A stretch of DNA of 64,000 bases from Oceanicaulis sp. GTDB lineage: Bacteria; Pseudomonadota; Alphaproteobacteria; Caulobacterales; Maricaulaceae. Location: assembly GCA_020832735.1 (NCBI GenBank), contig JAFIEB010000047.1, positions 1-64,000 on the forward strand, given 5' to 3'. The notes beneath the pieces are model-generated. The model saw nothing but the letters and a program-made list of their open reading frames with translations, had not been told where the DNA came from and made no database searches. The position numbers and the translations under genes were made by a program. Shown piece by piece: positions 1 to 7,832 of the stretch (position 1 is its first letter; each line of letters begins with the position of its first letter).

Positions 1-21
1 TCTCCCCTATATCGCCCACCC

Positions 22-345
22 ATGAGCGATGATCCCTTCTCCGATCCGAACCGTCCCATCAATCCGGCTGACCGCAAGAAGCGGCTGACCTTCCGCGCCT
101 GGCGGCGGGGGTTCAAGGAGGCGGATCTGATCATGGGAAGGTTCGCGCAGGCGCGGCTGGACACGCTGTCGCCCGAGGAGCTGGACGCGTTCGAGCGCCT
201 GCTCGATGCGCCGGACACCGATGTGTACGCCTGGATCACCGGCGCGGCCGAGACGCCGCGCAATTACGACACGCCGGTGCTGGATGCGCTCAAAGCCTTC
301 CGCTTCCATGCCGATGCGGCGCTGGGTGATGGGCCGTCCGTTTAG
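22..345 (+). CDS. sdhE: FAD assembly factor SdhE (succinate dehydrogenase assembly factor 2)
   Basis: A 107-residue protein of the SdhE/YgfY (DUF339) family. These proteins help attach FAD covalently to the flavoprotein subunit of succinate dehydrogenase in the cytoplasm. The diagnostic RRGxxEAD signature is seen as RRGFKEADLI at about residues 29-38. It is followed by the helical LDTLSPEELDAFERLLDAPD segment typical of the family. The length is slightly above the usual 85-100 residues because of an N-terminal tail rich in Asp, Pro and Asn. The ATG at 22 is the only sensible start. The upstream neighbour lies outside the window. Confidence 0.9.
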   Translation: MSDDPFSDPNRPINPADRKKRLTFRAWRRGFKEADLIMGRFAQARLDTLSPEELDAFERLLDAPDTDVYAWITGAAETPRNYDTPVLDALKAFRFHADAALGDGPSV

Positions 346-352
346 GCCACAC

Positions 353-376
353 CGAATCACCTGCGCAGGCGATTCG
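353..376. promoter_or_regulatory. Inverted repeat carrying two GANTC (CcrM) sites
   Basis: The arms CGAATC (353-358) and GATTCG (371-376) flank an inner palindrome, CCTGCGCAGG. Each arm contains a GANTC site, the methylation target of the cell-cycle methylase CcrM in alphaproteobacteria. The element lies between sdhE and the ftsB-like gene, about 70 bases before the latter's start. It could be a weak terminator hairpin for sdhE or a methylation-sensitive promoter element. The sequence does not decide between these. Confidence 0.4.
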
Positions 377-444
377 CCTAACGCTTCCTTTACCCTCCCC
401 CGATAGCGTTGCGCCTTGTACGATCCGCAAAAGGCGGACGGTGG

Positions 445-768
445 ATGGAGATGGCGGTGAACGCGCTAAAGCGCTTCAGCCTGACGGTGGGACTGGCGGT
501 GTTCATCGCCTATCTCGGCTATCACGCCCTGCACGGGGAGCAGGGCGTGCTCAATCATGCGCGCATCCAGGCCCAGATCGCCTCGACCGAGGCCGAGCTG
601 GCGAGCGTGCGCGCCCAGCGCCTGCGCATGGAAGACCGGGTCGCAAGGCTCGACGACCGCACCGGCGCGGTGGATGTGGATTACCTGGAAGAGCGCGCCC
701 GCGCCGTGCTGCGCTTTGCTCACCCCAGCGAAATCGTGGTGCTGACCGAGGCCCCGCGCGGCAACTAG
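445..768 (+). CDS. FtsB/DivIC-like septum formation initiator family protein
   Basis: A small bitopic membrane protein. It has a short cytoplasmic N-terminus, one membrane segment (about FSLTVGLAVFIAYLGYHAL), then a predicted coiled coil (IQAQIASTEAELASVRAQR...) and a conserved tail (VDVDYLEERARAVLRFAHP) typical of FtsB/DivIC-like proteins. Members bridge FtsL and FtsQ in the divisome. The ORF track opens at a TTG at 409, but the ATG at 445 is preceded by an AAGGCGG-like ribosome site and begins MEMAVNALKRF, so I chose it (107 residues). In relatives this gene often sits next to pdhA; here it stands alone between sdhE and an SDR gene. Confidence 0.8.
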   Translation: MEMAVNALKRFSLTVGLAVFIAYLGYHALHGEQGVLNHARIQAQIASTEAELASVRAQRLRMEDRVARLDDRTGAVDVDYLEERARAVLRFAHPSEIVVLTEAPRGN

Positions 769-778
769 CTCTGCGGAA

Positions 779-1555
779 TCAGGTCTTCAAAGCCCCGAAC
801 ACGTCGCGCGTCAGGCGCGGATCGAAATGCTGGCCGCCATCCACGCACACGATCTGGCCCGAGACTGACGGGGTCTCCAGGAAATAGCGCAGCGTGCGCA
901 CCAGATCCGCCGGCTCCGGCCCGCATTTGAGCGGGTTGTCGTGATGCAGGCGCTCAAATTCTTCTTTGGAGTGATAGGGGCTGGGCAAGGTGAGCCCCGG
1001 CGCGGCGGCGTTGACCCGCACCTTGGGCGCCAGCGCCCGCGCCAGCATCTGCGTCAGGGTCATCAGCGCGGCTTTGGACAATGTGTAGGAGAAGAAATCC
1101 GCGTTGATATTGAACAGCTTGTAGTCCAGGAGGTTGAAGATCATCGCGCCGTCCGGCGCCTGCTTCGCGAACGCCTGACTCAGAAGCGCCGGCGCCAGCG
1201 CATTGGCGTCCATATGCCGGCGGAAGCTGTCGGCGGTGATTGTGTCGTGGGAATCGTCCTCGAACACCGAGGCGGAATTGACCAGCACGCTCAGCGGCCC
1301 CAGCGCCGCGTGCGCCGCATCGATCAGGCCCGCCGCCGCGTCCGGGTCCGACAAATCCGCCCCCAGCGCCGCCGCCCGGCCGCCGCCTGCGCGGATCGCG
1401 TCTGCAAACGCCTCGGCCTCCTCGCGTGAGGTGTTGTAATGGACCGCAAGCGCGTAGCCGTCCTCCACCAGCGCCTGCGCGAGCGCGCGCCCGATGGGTT
1501 TTGTTGCGGCGGTGACCAGGGCTGCGCCCTTGTGCGTGTCATGTCTGGCTGGCAT
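779..1555 (-). CDS. SDR oxidoreductase, FolM-like dihydromonapterin/pteridine reductase
   Basis: A short-chain dehydrogenase of 258 residues. The usual TGxxxGIG nucleotide loop is altered to TAATKPIG near the N-terminus. The catalytic Tyr and Lys are in FSYTLSKAAL, and the segment before them (NLLDYKLFN) resembles FolM and pteridine reductases. It is transcribed divergently from a folB-type aldolase, which supports a role in pterin or folate metabolism (inference). I chose the ATG at 1555 because GAGGAGG stands five bases upstream; the longer ORF start at 1630 has no comparable site. It could also be an SDR of unrelated specificity. Confidence 0.75.
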   Translation of the reverse strand: MPARHDTHKGAALVTAATKPIGRALAQALVEDGYALAVHYNTSREEAEAFADAIRAGGGRAAALGADLSDPDAAAGLIDAAHAALGPLSVLVNSASVFEDDSHDTITADSFRRHMDANALAPALLSQAFAKQAPDGAMIFNLLDYKLFNINADFFSYTLSKAALMTLTQMLARALAPKVRVNAAAPGLTLPSPYHSKEEFERLHHDNPLKCGPEPADLVRTLRYFLETPSVSGQIVCVDGGQHFDPRLTRDVFGALKT

Positions 1556-1647
1556 GTGCGCCTCCTCGCGGGCGCCAAGCCTGGTGTTCACACGCGCCCG
1601 GAGCGGGCATATAGCGTGTTTGACGCGCAAGAAAGAGGCGCCGCGCC

Positions 1648-2061
1648 ATGAAACTCGAACCTGTCCGCCCCGGCGCCGCCCCGGCCGCCCGCCCCGCCCA
1701 CTCGCAAGAACGCACCTGCGTGCGCGTGCGCGGCCTGCGTCTGGACGCGGAAGTGGGCGTATATGACTCAGAGCGCGGCCGGCGCCAGCCCGTGCGCATC
1801 GACCTCACCGCCGAGGTGGATTCCGGCGCCGCCTGCCCCTCCGGGCGCCTCACCGATGCGGTCAATTACGCAGCGCTGGCCGAAACCGTGCGCCAGATCG
1901 TGCTGGCCCGCCATCACGACCTCCTGGAAGACCTCGCCCAGACCATCGCCGACACCCTCTTCACCGACCCGCGCATCACGCGCCTGGCGCTGAGCATCGA
2001 CAAGCTGACGGCGCTGGATGATGCGGACAGTGTGGGCGTGAGTTTGGAGCGGTGGCGGTAG
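1648..2061 (+). CDS. folB: Dihydroneopterin aldolase family protein
   Basis: A 137-residue FolB-type protein. The family cleaves 7,8-dihydroneopterin to 6-hydroxymethyl-dihydropterin in folate synthesis. Seen motifs include VNYAALAETV, which matches the D/N-Y-A segment of the active site, and LLEDLAQTIADTLF, corresponding to the E-x-(L/V)-A region. An Arg/Pro/Ala-rich tail of about 20 residues precedes the conserved fold. An AAAGAGGCG ribosome site precedes the ATG. It is divergent from the FolM-like SDR. A dihydromonapterin epimerase (FolX) is an alternative specificity. Confidence 0.8.
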   Translation: MKLEPVRPGAAPAARPAHSQERTCVRVRGLRLDAEVGVYDSERGRRQPVRIDLTAEVDSGAACPSGRLTDAVNYAALAETVRQIVLARHHDLLEDLAQTIADTLFTDPRITRLALSIDKLTALDDADSVGVSLERWR

Positions 2062-2115
2062 GGGGTTTGCGCCCTCATCTGGCTCGCGGGCCGCTCTTGC
2101 GGTAAACTCTCGTCC

Positions 2116-2439
2116 ATGACCGCGCTCTCGCCCGAAACCGCCGCCCGCCTCGACTCGCTCGTACGCTCAGGCCGCTTCGCCAGCGCGGATGAGGCTGTGG
2201 CGTATGCGCTGGACCTGATTGAACGGCGCAAGGACGCGCTGGACGCCGCGCGCATCACACTGGACGACCTTCTGGACGACCGCCTGTCAGACGCTGTCGA
2301 CACGGACGTGACGCTCAGCCTGGCGGAGGTGAAGACGAGGCTCGACGCCCGGCTGGACGCACTCAGCGCTTCACCGAGAGAGCATGACATCACGCTGACG
2401 CTGGGTGATCTCGAATCACTCTACGATGCCCGCAGCTAG
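2116..2439 (+). CDS. ParD-like type II antitoxin
   Basis: A 107-residue protein that starts like a ParD/CopG antitoxin: LSPETAARLDSLVRSGRFASADEAVAYALDLIERR, a ribbon-helix-helix-type DNA-binding segment. It has a long acidic C-terminal part (LDDLLDDRLSDAVDTD...) that would be the toxin-binding tail, longer than usual. The toxin gene expected downstream overlaps its end but appears decayed (see the pseudogene at 2426). The antitoxin is therefore probably an orphan. Confidence 0.65.
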   Translation: MTALSPETAARLDSLVRSGRFASADEAVAYALDLIERRKDALDAARITLDDLLDDRLSDAVDTDVTLSLAEVKTRLDARLDALSASPREHDITLTLGDLESLYDARS

Positions 2440-2629
2440 CCGCAGGCTGGTCTGGACGCCCCGAGCCGGGGGCTCATCTTTTTCACATCTACCGGCATTC
2501 GCGCGATCAAATGGGGCGAAGCCCATGCCGACCTTTAGATCCATCAACTGTTTGGCCGTTATGCTTCGCCTGAACGCAGCAAGCCCGTCTTGCCTGGATG
2601 CTGCGCCTTTGGGTTCTGGCGCCAGCTAA
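2426..2629 (+). pseudogene. Remnant of a ParE-like toxin gene
   Basis: An ATG overlapping the antitoxin end by 14 bases opens a frame starting MPAASRRLVWTPRA, the typical opening of ParE/RelE-fold toxins (R-L-x-W-T-P-x-A). The following residues (GGSSFSHLPAFARS) no longer match the family, and the frame runs on as low-complexity sequence to 2629. Another frame across 2470-2515 reads IRAIKWGEAHADL and then stops, so deletions or frameshifts have probably scrambled the gene. The call rests on only about nine recognisable residues plus its position. Confidence 0.4.
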
Positions 2630-3125
2630 ACTCCACCCTGACAGGGATGCGCCACTTTTTGGCAAGACGGTCAACTTCTTTCCAGCAGTCTTGCGCCGCC
2701 TGTCCTTGCACGGAAATTCCTAGGTCCGGGTGATATTTGAACCCTTCTTCGAGGTACTGTTCAGCTCTAGCTGGGATCGCGAGTTCGCGCACCAGCTTTT
2801 CTCCCTCCAAGCCCTTCGCTTTCACTTGCCCAATCATGGTGAGCAATATTGCCGACCAGTGCGGGCGGTGCAGCGCCTTTCCGTTAATCGAAGCGGCGAG
2901 CGGCTTGGTGAAGGACAGACCCGGTGCGCTGTCGAACACCATCGGGCCGCCGTTGGTCGTTATAGCCGCACTTTCCGGTACATCGTCGCGCTCCATGCCA
3001 AGCTGCTCCATAGCCTCTAACACGAGGCGGTCGATGGTCTCGCTAGGCGTTTTGGTCCCGAACCATGTCTTAAGGGTGCTCAGGTCAGCAAACGTTGCGT
3101 CGTTGATTCTAACTACTGGCATCAT
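2559..3125 (-). CDS. Hypothetical protein with ribbon-helix-helix-like N-terminus
   Basis: I do not recognise this family. From the chosen start it has 188 residues. The N-terminus (PVVRINDATFADLSTLKTWF, then TPSETIDRLVLEAMEQL) has the strand-helix-helix spacing of ribbon-helix-helix DNA-binding domains. The C-terminal half is basic and carries a motif-like stretch (GISVQGQAAQDCW, VEFSWRQNPKAQHPGKTG). I chose the ATG at 3125 because GGAG lies six bases upstream; ATGs at 3179, 3137, 3131 and 3122 are alternatives. Base composition is more AT-rich than its neighbours, which suggests transfer. Two palindromes just upstream could be its own operators. Confidence 0.6.
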   Translation of the reverse strand: MMPVVRINDATFADLSTLKTWFGTKTPSETIDRLVLEAMEQLGMERDDVPESAAITTNGGPMVFDSAPGLSFTKPLAASINGKALHRPHWSAILLTMIGQVKAKGLEGEKLVRELAIPARAEQYLEEGFKYHPDLGISVQGQAAQDCWKEVDRLAKKWRIPVRVEFSWRQNPKAQHPGKTGLLRSGEA

Positions 3126-3150
3126 ATCCATCTCCATATAGCCGCGATAG

Positions 3151-3169
3151 GCGATATGTAACATATCGC
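3151..3169. promoter_or_regulatory. Perfect palindromic operator-like site 1
   Basis: GCGATATGT and ACATATCGC form a perfect 9-base inverted repeat around a single A. It lies 26 bases upstream of the RHH-like gene start and shares the core ATATGTAACATAT with a second copy at 3188. The two centres (3160 and 3194) are 34 bases apart, about three helical turns, as expected for paired dimers on one face of DNA. Confidence 0.6.
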
Positions 3170-3187
3170 GCCAAAGCATTCAACTGC

Positions 3188-3200
3188 ATATGTAACATAT
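3188..3200. promoter_or_regulatory. Palindromic operator-like site 2
   Basis: ATATGT-A-ACATAT, the core of the upstream palindrome repeated. It ends on the first T of a TTGACA hexamer (3200-3205) facing uvrC, although no convincing -10 element follows at the right distance. Position and repetition suggest a binding site for a dimeric regulator that could affect both divergent genes. Confidence 0.5.
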
Positions 3201-3255
3201 TGACATCTGTGGTGCCCCGCTGACGCGGCGCGCGCAGCACCCTATCTTGGCGCCC

Positions 3256-5166
3256 ATGGTCAAAGCCGCCCGACCCGATGCGCCGCCCATGGATGCGCAA
3301 GGCGACGCCGCCCCGGCGGGGGCGGCGGACGATGCGCGTTCGGGGCCGCAGATCATCGCCGATTACGTGAAGCAATTGCCAATGAAGCCCGGCGTCTACC
3401 GCATGTATGGCGCGGACGGCGAGGCGCTGTATGTGGGCAAGGCGAGACGGCTGAAAAACCGTGTGGCCAGTTACGCCAAGACCGGCGGTCACACCAACCG
3501 CATCGCCCTGATGATCGCGCTGACGCGGTCCATGGAGTTTGTGGTCACCAGCACCGAGACCGAGGCGCTCTTGCTGGAGGCCAACCTTATCAAGCGGCTC
3601 AAGCCGCGCTTCAACATCATCCTGCGCGACGACAAGTCGTTTCCCTACATCCTCATCCGCAGCGATCACGCCGCGCCGCAGCTGACCAAGCATCGCGGCG
3701 CGCGCAAGGCCAAGGGCGCCTATTTCGGCCCCTTCGCCAGCGCGGGCGCGGTGAACAACACGCTGAACACGCTGCAGAAGGCGTTCCTTTTGCGCACCTG
3801 TTCAGACAGCGTGTATGAGAGCCGCACCCGGCCCTGCATGCTCTATCAGATCAAGCGCTGCGCGGCGCCGTGCGTGGATTATGTGGACGAGGCCGAATAC
3901 GCCGCCCTGGTGGCCGACGCCGACAGCTTCCTGCGCGGGCGCTCCAACCAGCTGCGCGAGCAGCTCCAGGCCGAGATGACCGAAGCGGCCGAGGCCATGG
4001 ATTTTGAACACGCCGCCAAGCTGCGCGACCGCATCCGCGCCATCGCCGCGGTGACCACCCGTCAGGACATCAATCTGGACGGGGTGGAGGAGGCCGATGT
4101 GGTGGCGGTGCATTCAGAGGGCGGACGCTCGTGCGTGCAGGTCTTCTTCTTCCGGGCGGGTCAGAACTGGGGCAATCGCGCCTTCTATCCGCGCCATGAA
4201 GCCGATGCGGGCGAGGCCGGCGTGCTCGCCGCCTTCATCGCGCAATTCTATGACGACAAGCCCGCCCCGCGCCTGATCCTGGTGAGCCATGCGCCCGACG
4301 AGGCAGCCCTCCTGTCCGAGGCGCTGGCCCTGCGCGCCGGACACCCGGTAGAAATCCGCCAGCCCCAGCGCGGCGACAAGAAACAGCTGGTGGAACAGGC
4401 CGCCCACAACGCCCGCGAGGCGCTGGCCCGCCAAATGGCCGAAAGCGCATCCCAGGCCCAGCTCCTCAAAGGCGTCGCGCGGGTGTTCGGGCTGGAGGCG
4501 CCGCCAACGCGCATCGAGGTCTATGACAACTCCCACATCCAGGGCACGAACGCCCAGGGCGCCATGATCGTGGCGGGGCCGGAGGGGCTTGAGAAGACCG
4601 GCTACCGGCGCTTCAACATGAAGGGCGATGATGCAGCCACCGATGATGATTACGCCATGATGCGCGCCATGATGCGCCGGCGCTTTGCACGGCTGAAACG
4701 CGAGCGCGATGACGGCGCGCCGGCCCCCGATCTGGTGCTGATCGATGGCGGTAAGGGGCAGCTGTCCGCCGTTGAGGGCGTGATGGAGGAACTCGGCCTC
4801 ACCGACATCCCGCTGGCCGCTGTGGCCAAGGGGCCGGACCGCGATGCGGGGCGCGAGGTGTTCTACCTGCCCGGCAAGGCGCCGGTGCGCCTGCCGCCCA
4901 ATGATCCGGTGCTGTATTACATTCAGCGCCTGCGCGATGAGGCCCACCGCTTCGCCATCACCGGCCACCGCGCCCGGCGCCAGCGCCAGATCCGCGAAAA
5001 CCCGCTGGACGATATTCCCGGCGTGGGCGCCACGCGCAAGAGCGCGCTCCTGAAGCATTTCGGCTCGGCGCGCGCCATCGCCCGGGCCAATCTGGCCGAT
5101 CTGGAAGCCGTCGAGGGCGTCTCCAAAACCCTGGCGAGGACGATTTATGACCATTTCAACGAATAG
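3256..5166 (+). CDS. uvrC: Excinuclease ABC subunit C
   Basis: UvrC makes the dual incisions in nucleotide excision repair with UvrAB. The protein has about 636 residues. The GIY-YIG nuclease domain opens with LPMKPGVYRMYGADGEALYVGKA, a UVR domain follows (MDFEHAAKLRDRIRAI), then the RNase H-like incision domain, and tandem helix-hairpin-helices at the end (IPGVGATRKSALLKHFG). I chose the ATG at 3256 rather than the TTG at 3247 in the track. An Ala/Asp-rich tail of about 30 residues precedes the nuclease. The 3' end overlaps pgsA by 20 bases, so the two are likely translationally coupled. Confidence 0.97.
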   Translation: MVKAARPDAPPMDAQGDAAPAGAADDARSGPQIIADYVKQLPMKPGVYRMYGADGEALYVGKARRLKNRVASYAKTGGHTNRIALMIALTRSMEFVVTSTETEALLLEANLIKRLKPRFNIILRDDKSFPYILIRSDHAAPQLTKHRGARKAKGAYFGPFASAGAVNNTLNTLQKAFLLRTCSDSVYESRTRPCMLYQIKRCAAPCVDYVDEAEYAALVADADSFLRGRSNQLREQLQAEMTEAAEAMDFEHAAKLRDRIRAIAAVTTRQDINLDGVEEADVVAVHSEGGRSCVQVFFFRAGQNWGNRAFYPRHEADAGEAGVLAAFIAQFYDDKPAPRLILVSHAPDEAALLSEALALRAGHPVEIRQPQRGDKKQLVEQAAHNAREALARQMAESASQAQLLKGVARVFGLEAPPTRIEVYDNSHIQGTNAQGAMIVAGPEGLEKTGYRRFNMKGDDAATDDDYAMMRAMMRRRFARLKRERDDGAPAPDLVLIDGGKGQLSAVEGVMEELGLTDIPLAAVAKGPDRDAGREVFYLPGKAPVRLPPNDPVLYYIQRLRDEAHRFAITGHRARRQRQIRENPLDDIPGVGATRKSALLKHFGSARAIARANLADLEAVEGVSKTLARTIYDHFNE

Positions 5167-5758
5167 CCCCCTGCGCCATCTGCCCAACGCGATCACGCTG
5201 GCGCGCATCGCCGCCGGGGTGTTTGGGGCCTATTGCCTGTTGCGCAGCGCGGGACAAGAGACCGAGAGCGCCGCGATGGCCTGGGGCGCGGCGGCGCTGG
5301 TGTTCTTTATCCTCGCCGCGCTGAGCGACTGGCTTGATGGCTGGCTGGCGCGGGTTCTGGATGCGCGCAGCGCGCTGGGCGCCCTCCTCGATCCCATCGC
5401 CGACAAGGTGCTGGTGGGCGCGTACTTGCTGGCCTTCGCCGCCATCAGCGGCTGGATGGTCTGGCTCGCCGCGCCGGTGGCGGTGATTGTGGGCCGCGAT
5501 GTGCTGGTCACGATCTTACGCTTCACCCGCCCCGCGCCCGCCACCCTCAACGTCACCGGCGAGGCGCGCACCAAGACAGCGCTGGCCATGATCATGACCG
5601 GCGCCCCCTTCGCCCTGGTGGCGCTGGACCTCTACACGCCCGTCACCCTGCCGCTGGACGCCTGGTTCTTCTACTGGGTGGGCGGGGTGTGGTTTATCGC
5701 CGTGCTGAGCGCCTGGACAGCGGTTCCGTATGTGCGGGGGGCGATGGGGCGGGGTTAG
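5147..5758 (+). CDS. pgsA: CDP-diacylglycerol-glycerol-3-phosphate 3-phosphatidyltransferase
   Basis: A 203-residue integral membrane CDP-alcohol phosphatidyltransferase that makes phosphatidylglycerophosphate for phosphatidylglycerol and cardiolipin. The family signature D-x2-D-G-x2-A-R-x8-G-x3-D-x3-D is complete: DWLDGWLAR, then G, D and D in LGALLDPIADK. N-terminal LPNAITLARI matches PgsA. Four or more hydrophobic segments are evident. It starts inside the uvrC end (20-base overlap), and no alternative in-frame start lies close downstream. Confidence 0.93.
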   Translation: MTISTNSPLRHLPNAITLARIAAGVFGAYCLLRSAGQETESAAMAWGAAALVFFILAALSDWLDGWLARVLDARSALGALLDPIADKVLVGAYLLAFAAISGWMVWLAAPVAVIVGRDVLVTILRFTRPAPATLNVTGEARTKTALAMIMTGAPFALVALDLYTPVTLPLDAWFFYWVGGVWFIAVLSAWTAVPYVRGAMGRG

Positions 5759-5768
5759 CCCCTACCCC
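5746..5768. terminator. Terminator-like GC hairpin between convergent genes
   Basis: Two GGGG runs (5746-5749, 5751-5754), the loop TTAG and two CCCC runs (5759-5762, 5765-5768) can fold into a stem between the convergent pgsA and carboxylase genes. It overlaps both stop regions and has no T tract, so it is a weak call. Confidence 0.35.
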
Positions 5769-7750
5769 TCCGCCTCGCTCAGCACGACCAGCGCGGCGCC
5801 GTCGCTCACCTGCGCGCCAGCGGCGGCGTTGACGGTTTCCACCACGCCGTCGCGCGGGGCGGCCAGGGCGTGTTCCATTTTCATGGCTTCGAGGACCACC
5901 AGGGTCTGACCCTTCTTCACCGTGTCGCCCGGTTTGACGGCGACGGAGAGGACCTTGCCGGGCATGGGGGCGAGGATGGCCGCGCCGCCTTCCAGCGCGT
6001 CGGCCTGGGCGGCGGGGTTGTATTCGGTGATGAGGTGGGTTTCGCCCTGGGCGGCCACCAGCGCGCCGCGCGATGGCCACAGCTCGAAGCGCGCGCTGAC
6101 CGGCTGGCCGTTCAGGCGCGCCGTGAACAGGCCCGGCTCAAAGCGCGGCTCGTCGAGCACCAGCGTCTCATCGCCCGCTTGCGCCTCCAGCGCGCCGTCA
6201 TTCAAGGTCAGGCGCACACCCACACGCGCGCCGGCGTGATCAAGGCCGACTTCAAACACCGGATCGCCATTGACCCGGAAGCCGTCGCGCACATCCCAGG
6301 GATCGCGCGCGGGCGCGGCCAGCGGCCCGCCGCCTGCGAGCGCCAGCGCCCCGGCGATCCAGCTCAGGGCCGGGGGTGATTTGGGGGCCAGCACGTCCAG
6401 GCGCTCGTCAATGAAGCGCGTGTCCACACGGGCCGCACGGAAATCGGGATGGGTCAGCGCGCGGCGCAGGAAGCCGGCATTGGTGCGCACAGGCCAGACG
6501 ACCGTGCGCTCATCCAGCCCCGCCACGAGCATATCAATCGCCGCCTCACGCGTGCCGCCATGGGCGATGAGCTTGGCGATCATGGGATCATAGTGCAGCG
6601 ACACCTCGCCGCCCTGCTCCACGCCGCTATCGGTGCGCACCCCTTCGGCCTCGCCCGGCAGGACCAGGCGGTCCAGCGGGCCGATGGAGGGCATAAAACC
6701 GGTGGCCGGGTCCTCGGCATAGAGGCGCGCCTCCATGGCCCAGCCCTTGATGGCGATGCGGTCCTGTTCGGGAACCGATCCGCCCGCGGCCACGCGCAGC
6801 TGCAGCTCCACCAGATCATAGCCGGTGATGGCCTCGGTGACCGGGTGCTCCACCTGGAGACGGGTGTTCATCTCCATGAAATAGAAGCCGTCTTCGCGCA
6901 AAGGCCCGGACCCGTCGACGATGAACTCCACCGTGCCGGCTCCGACATAGTTCACGGCCTCGGCCGCGCGCACGGCGGCCGAGCACATGGCGGCGCGCAC
7001 ATCGGGCGTCATGCCTGGCGCCGGGGCTTCCTCGATGACTTTCTGGTGGCGGCGCTGCAGCGAGCAGTCGCGCTCGAAGAAGTGCACTACGCGCCCGCGC
7101 CGGTCGCCGAACACCTGCACCTCGATATGGCGCGGGCTGGTGATGAATTTCTCGATCAGCACGCGCTCATCGCCAAAGCTCGACGCGGCCTCGCGCTGAC
7201 AGCTGGCGAGCGCCTCGGCGAAGGCGCCGGGCGCGTCCACCTTGCGCATGCCCTTGCCCCCGCCCCCGGCGACGGCCTTGATCAGGACCGGATAGCCGAT
7301 CTTGCCCGCTTGCTCGGCCAGAAAGTCCGGGTCCTGATTTTGCCCGTGATAGCCCGGCGTCACCGGCACCCCGGCCTTTTCCATCAGCGCCTTGGCGCGG
7401 TCCTTGAGGCCCATCGCATCGATGGCTTCAGGGTCGGGACCGACGAAGATGATCCCGGCCTTCTGGCAGGCGCGGGCGAAATCGGCGTTCTCCGACAGAA
7501 ATCCGTAGCCGGGATGAATGGCGTCGGCGCCGGTCTGTTTGGCCGCCTCCAGAATCGAATCGGCTTTCAGATAGCTCTCGCGCGCCGGCGCGGTGCCCAG
7601 GCGCACCGCCTGCCCGGCCATGCGCACATGGGGGGCGCGCGCATCAGCGTCGGAATACACCGCCACCGTGGCGATGCCCATGCGGTGCGCGGTGCGCATG
7701 ATGCGGCAGGCGATCTCGCCCCGGTTCGCGATAAGCAGCGTCTTGATCAT
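5762..7750 (-). CDS. Acyl-CoA carboxylase biotin subunit, probably 3-methylcrotonyl-CoA carboxylase alpha
   Basis: A 662-residue biotin carboxylase/biotin carrier fusion. The N-terminus (LLIANRGEIACRI) starts the biotin carboxylase domain, GGGGKGM is the ATP-grasp glycine loop, and FMEMNTRLQVEHPVTE is the carboxylase signature. The C-terminal carrier domain holds the biotinylated lysine in EAMKMEH. Length and layout match MccA/PccA/AtuF. The methylglutaconyl-CoA hydratase immediately upstream points to leucine breakdown (inference). The partner carboxyltransferase gene and isovaleryl-CoA dehydrogenase are not in this window. Propionyl- or geranyl-CoA carboxylase are alternatives. Confidence 0.85.
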   Translation of the reverse strand: MIKTLLIANRGEIACRIMRTAHRMGIATVAVYSDADARAPHVRMAGQAVRLGTAPARESYLKADSILEAAKQTGADAIHPGYGFLSENADFARACQKAGIIFVGPDPEAIDAMGLKDRAKALMEKAGVPVTPGYHGQNQDPDFLAEQAGKIGYPVLIKAVAGGGGKGMRKVDAPGAFAEALASCQREAASSFGDERVLIEKFITSPRHIEVQVFGDRRGRVVHFFERDCSLQRRHQKVIEEAPAPGMTPDVRAAMCSAAVRAAEAVNYVGAGTVEFIVDGSGPLREDGFYFMEMNTRLQVEHPVTEAITGYDLVELQLRVAAGGSVPEQDRIAIKGWAMEARLYAEDPATGFMPSIGPLDRLVLPGEAEGVRTDSGVEQGGEVSLHYDPMIAKLIAHGGTREAAIDMLVAGLDERTVVWPVRTNAGFLRRALTHPDFRAARVDTRFIDERLDVLAPKSPPALSWIAGALALAGGGPLAAPARDPWDVRDGFRVNGDPVFEVGLDHAGARVGVRLTLNDGALEAQAGDETLVLDEPRFEPGLFTARLNGQPVSARFELWPSRGALVAAQGETHLITEYNPAAQADALEGGAAILAPMPGKVLSVAVKPGDTVKKGQTLVVLEAMKMEHALAAPRDGVVETVNAAAGAQVSDGAALVVLSEAEG

Positions 7751-7832
7751 GGCGTTTCCCGGTCAGGAGAGAAGGCAGGCTTCAGACTGGGCGCGGTTTT
7801 GGGCGATGCGCCCGCCAGGTGCAAGCGCGCGG

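Noticed and set aside
3200-3245. TTGACA hexamer as a uvrC promoter
   Set aside because: No acceptable -10 element lies 16-18 bases downstream.
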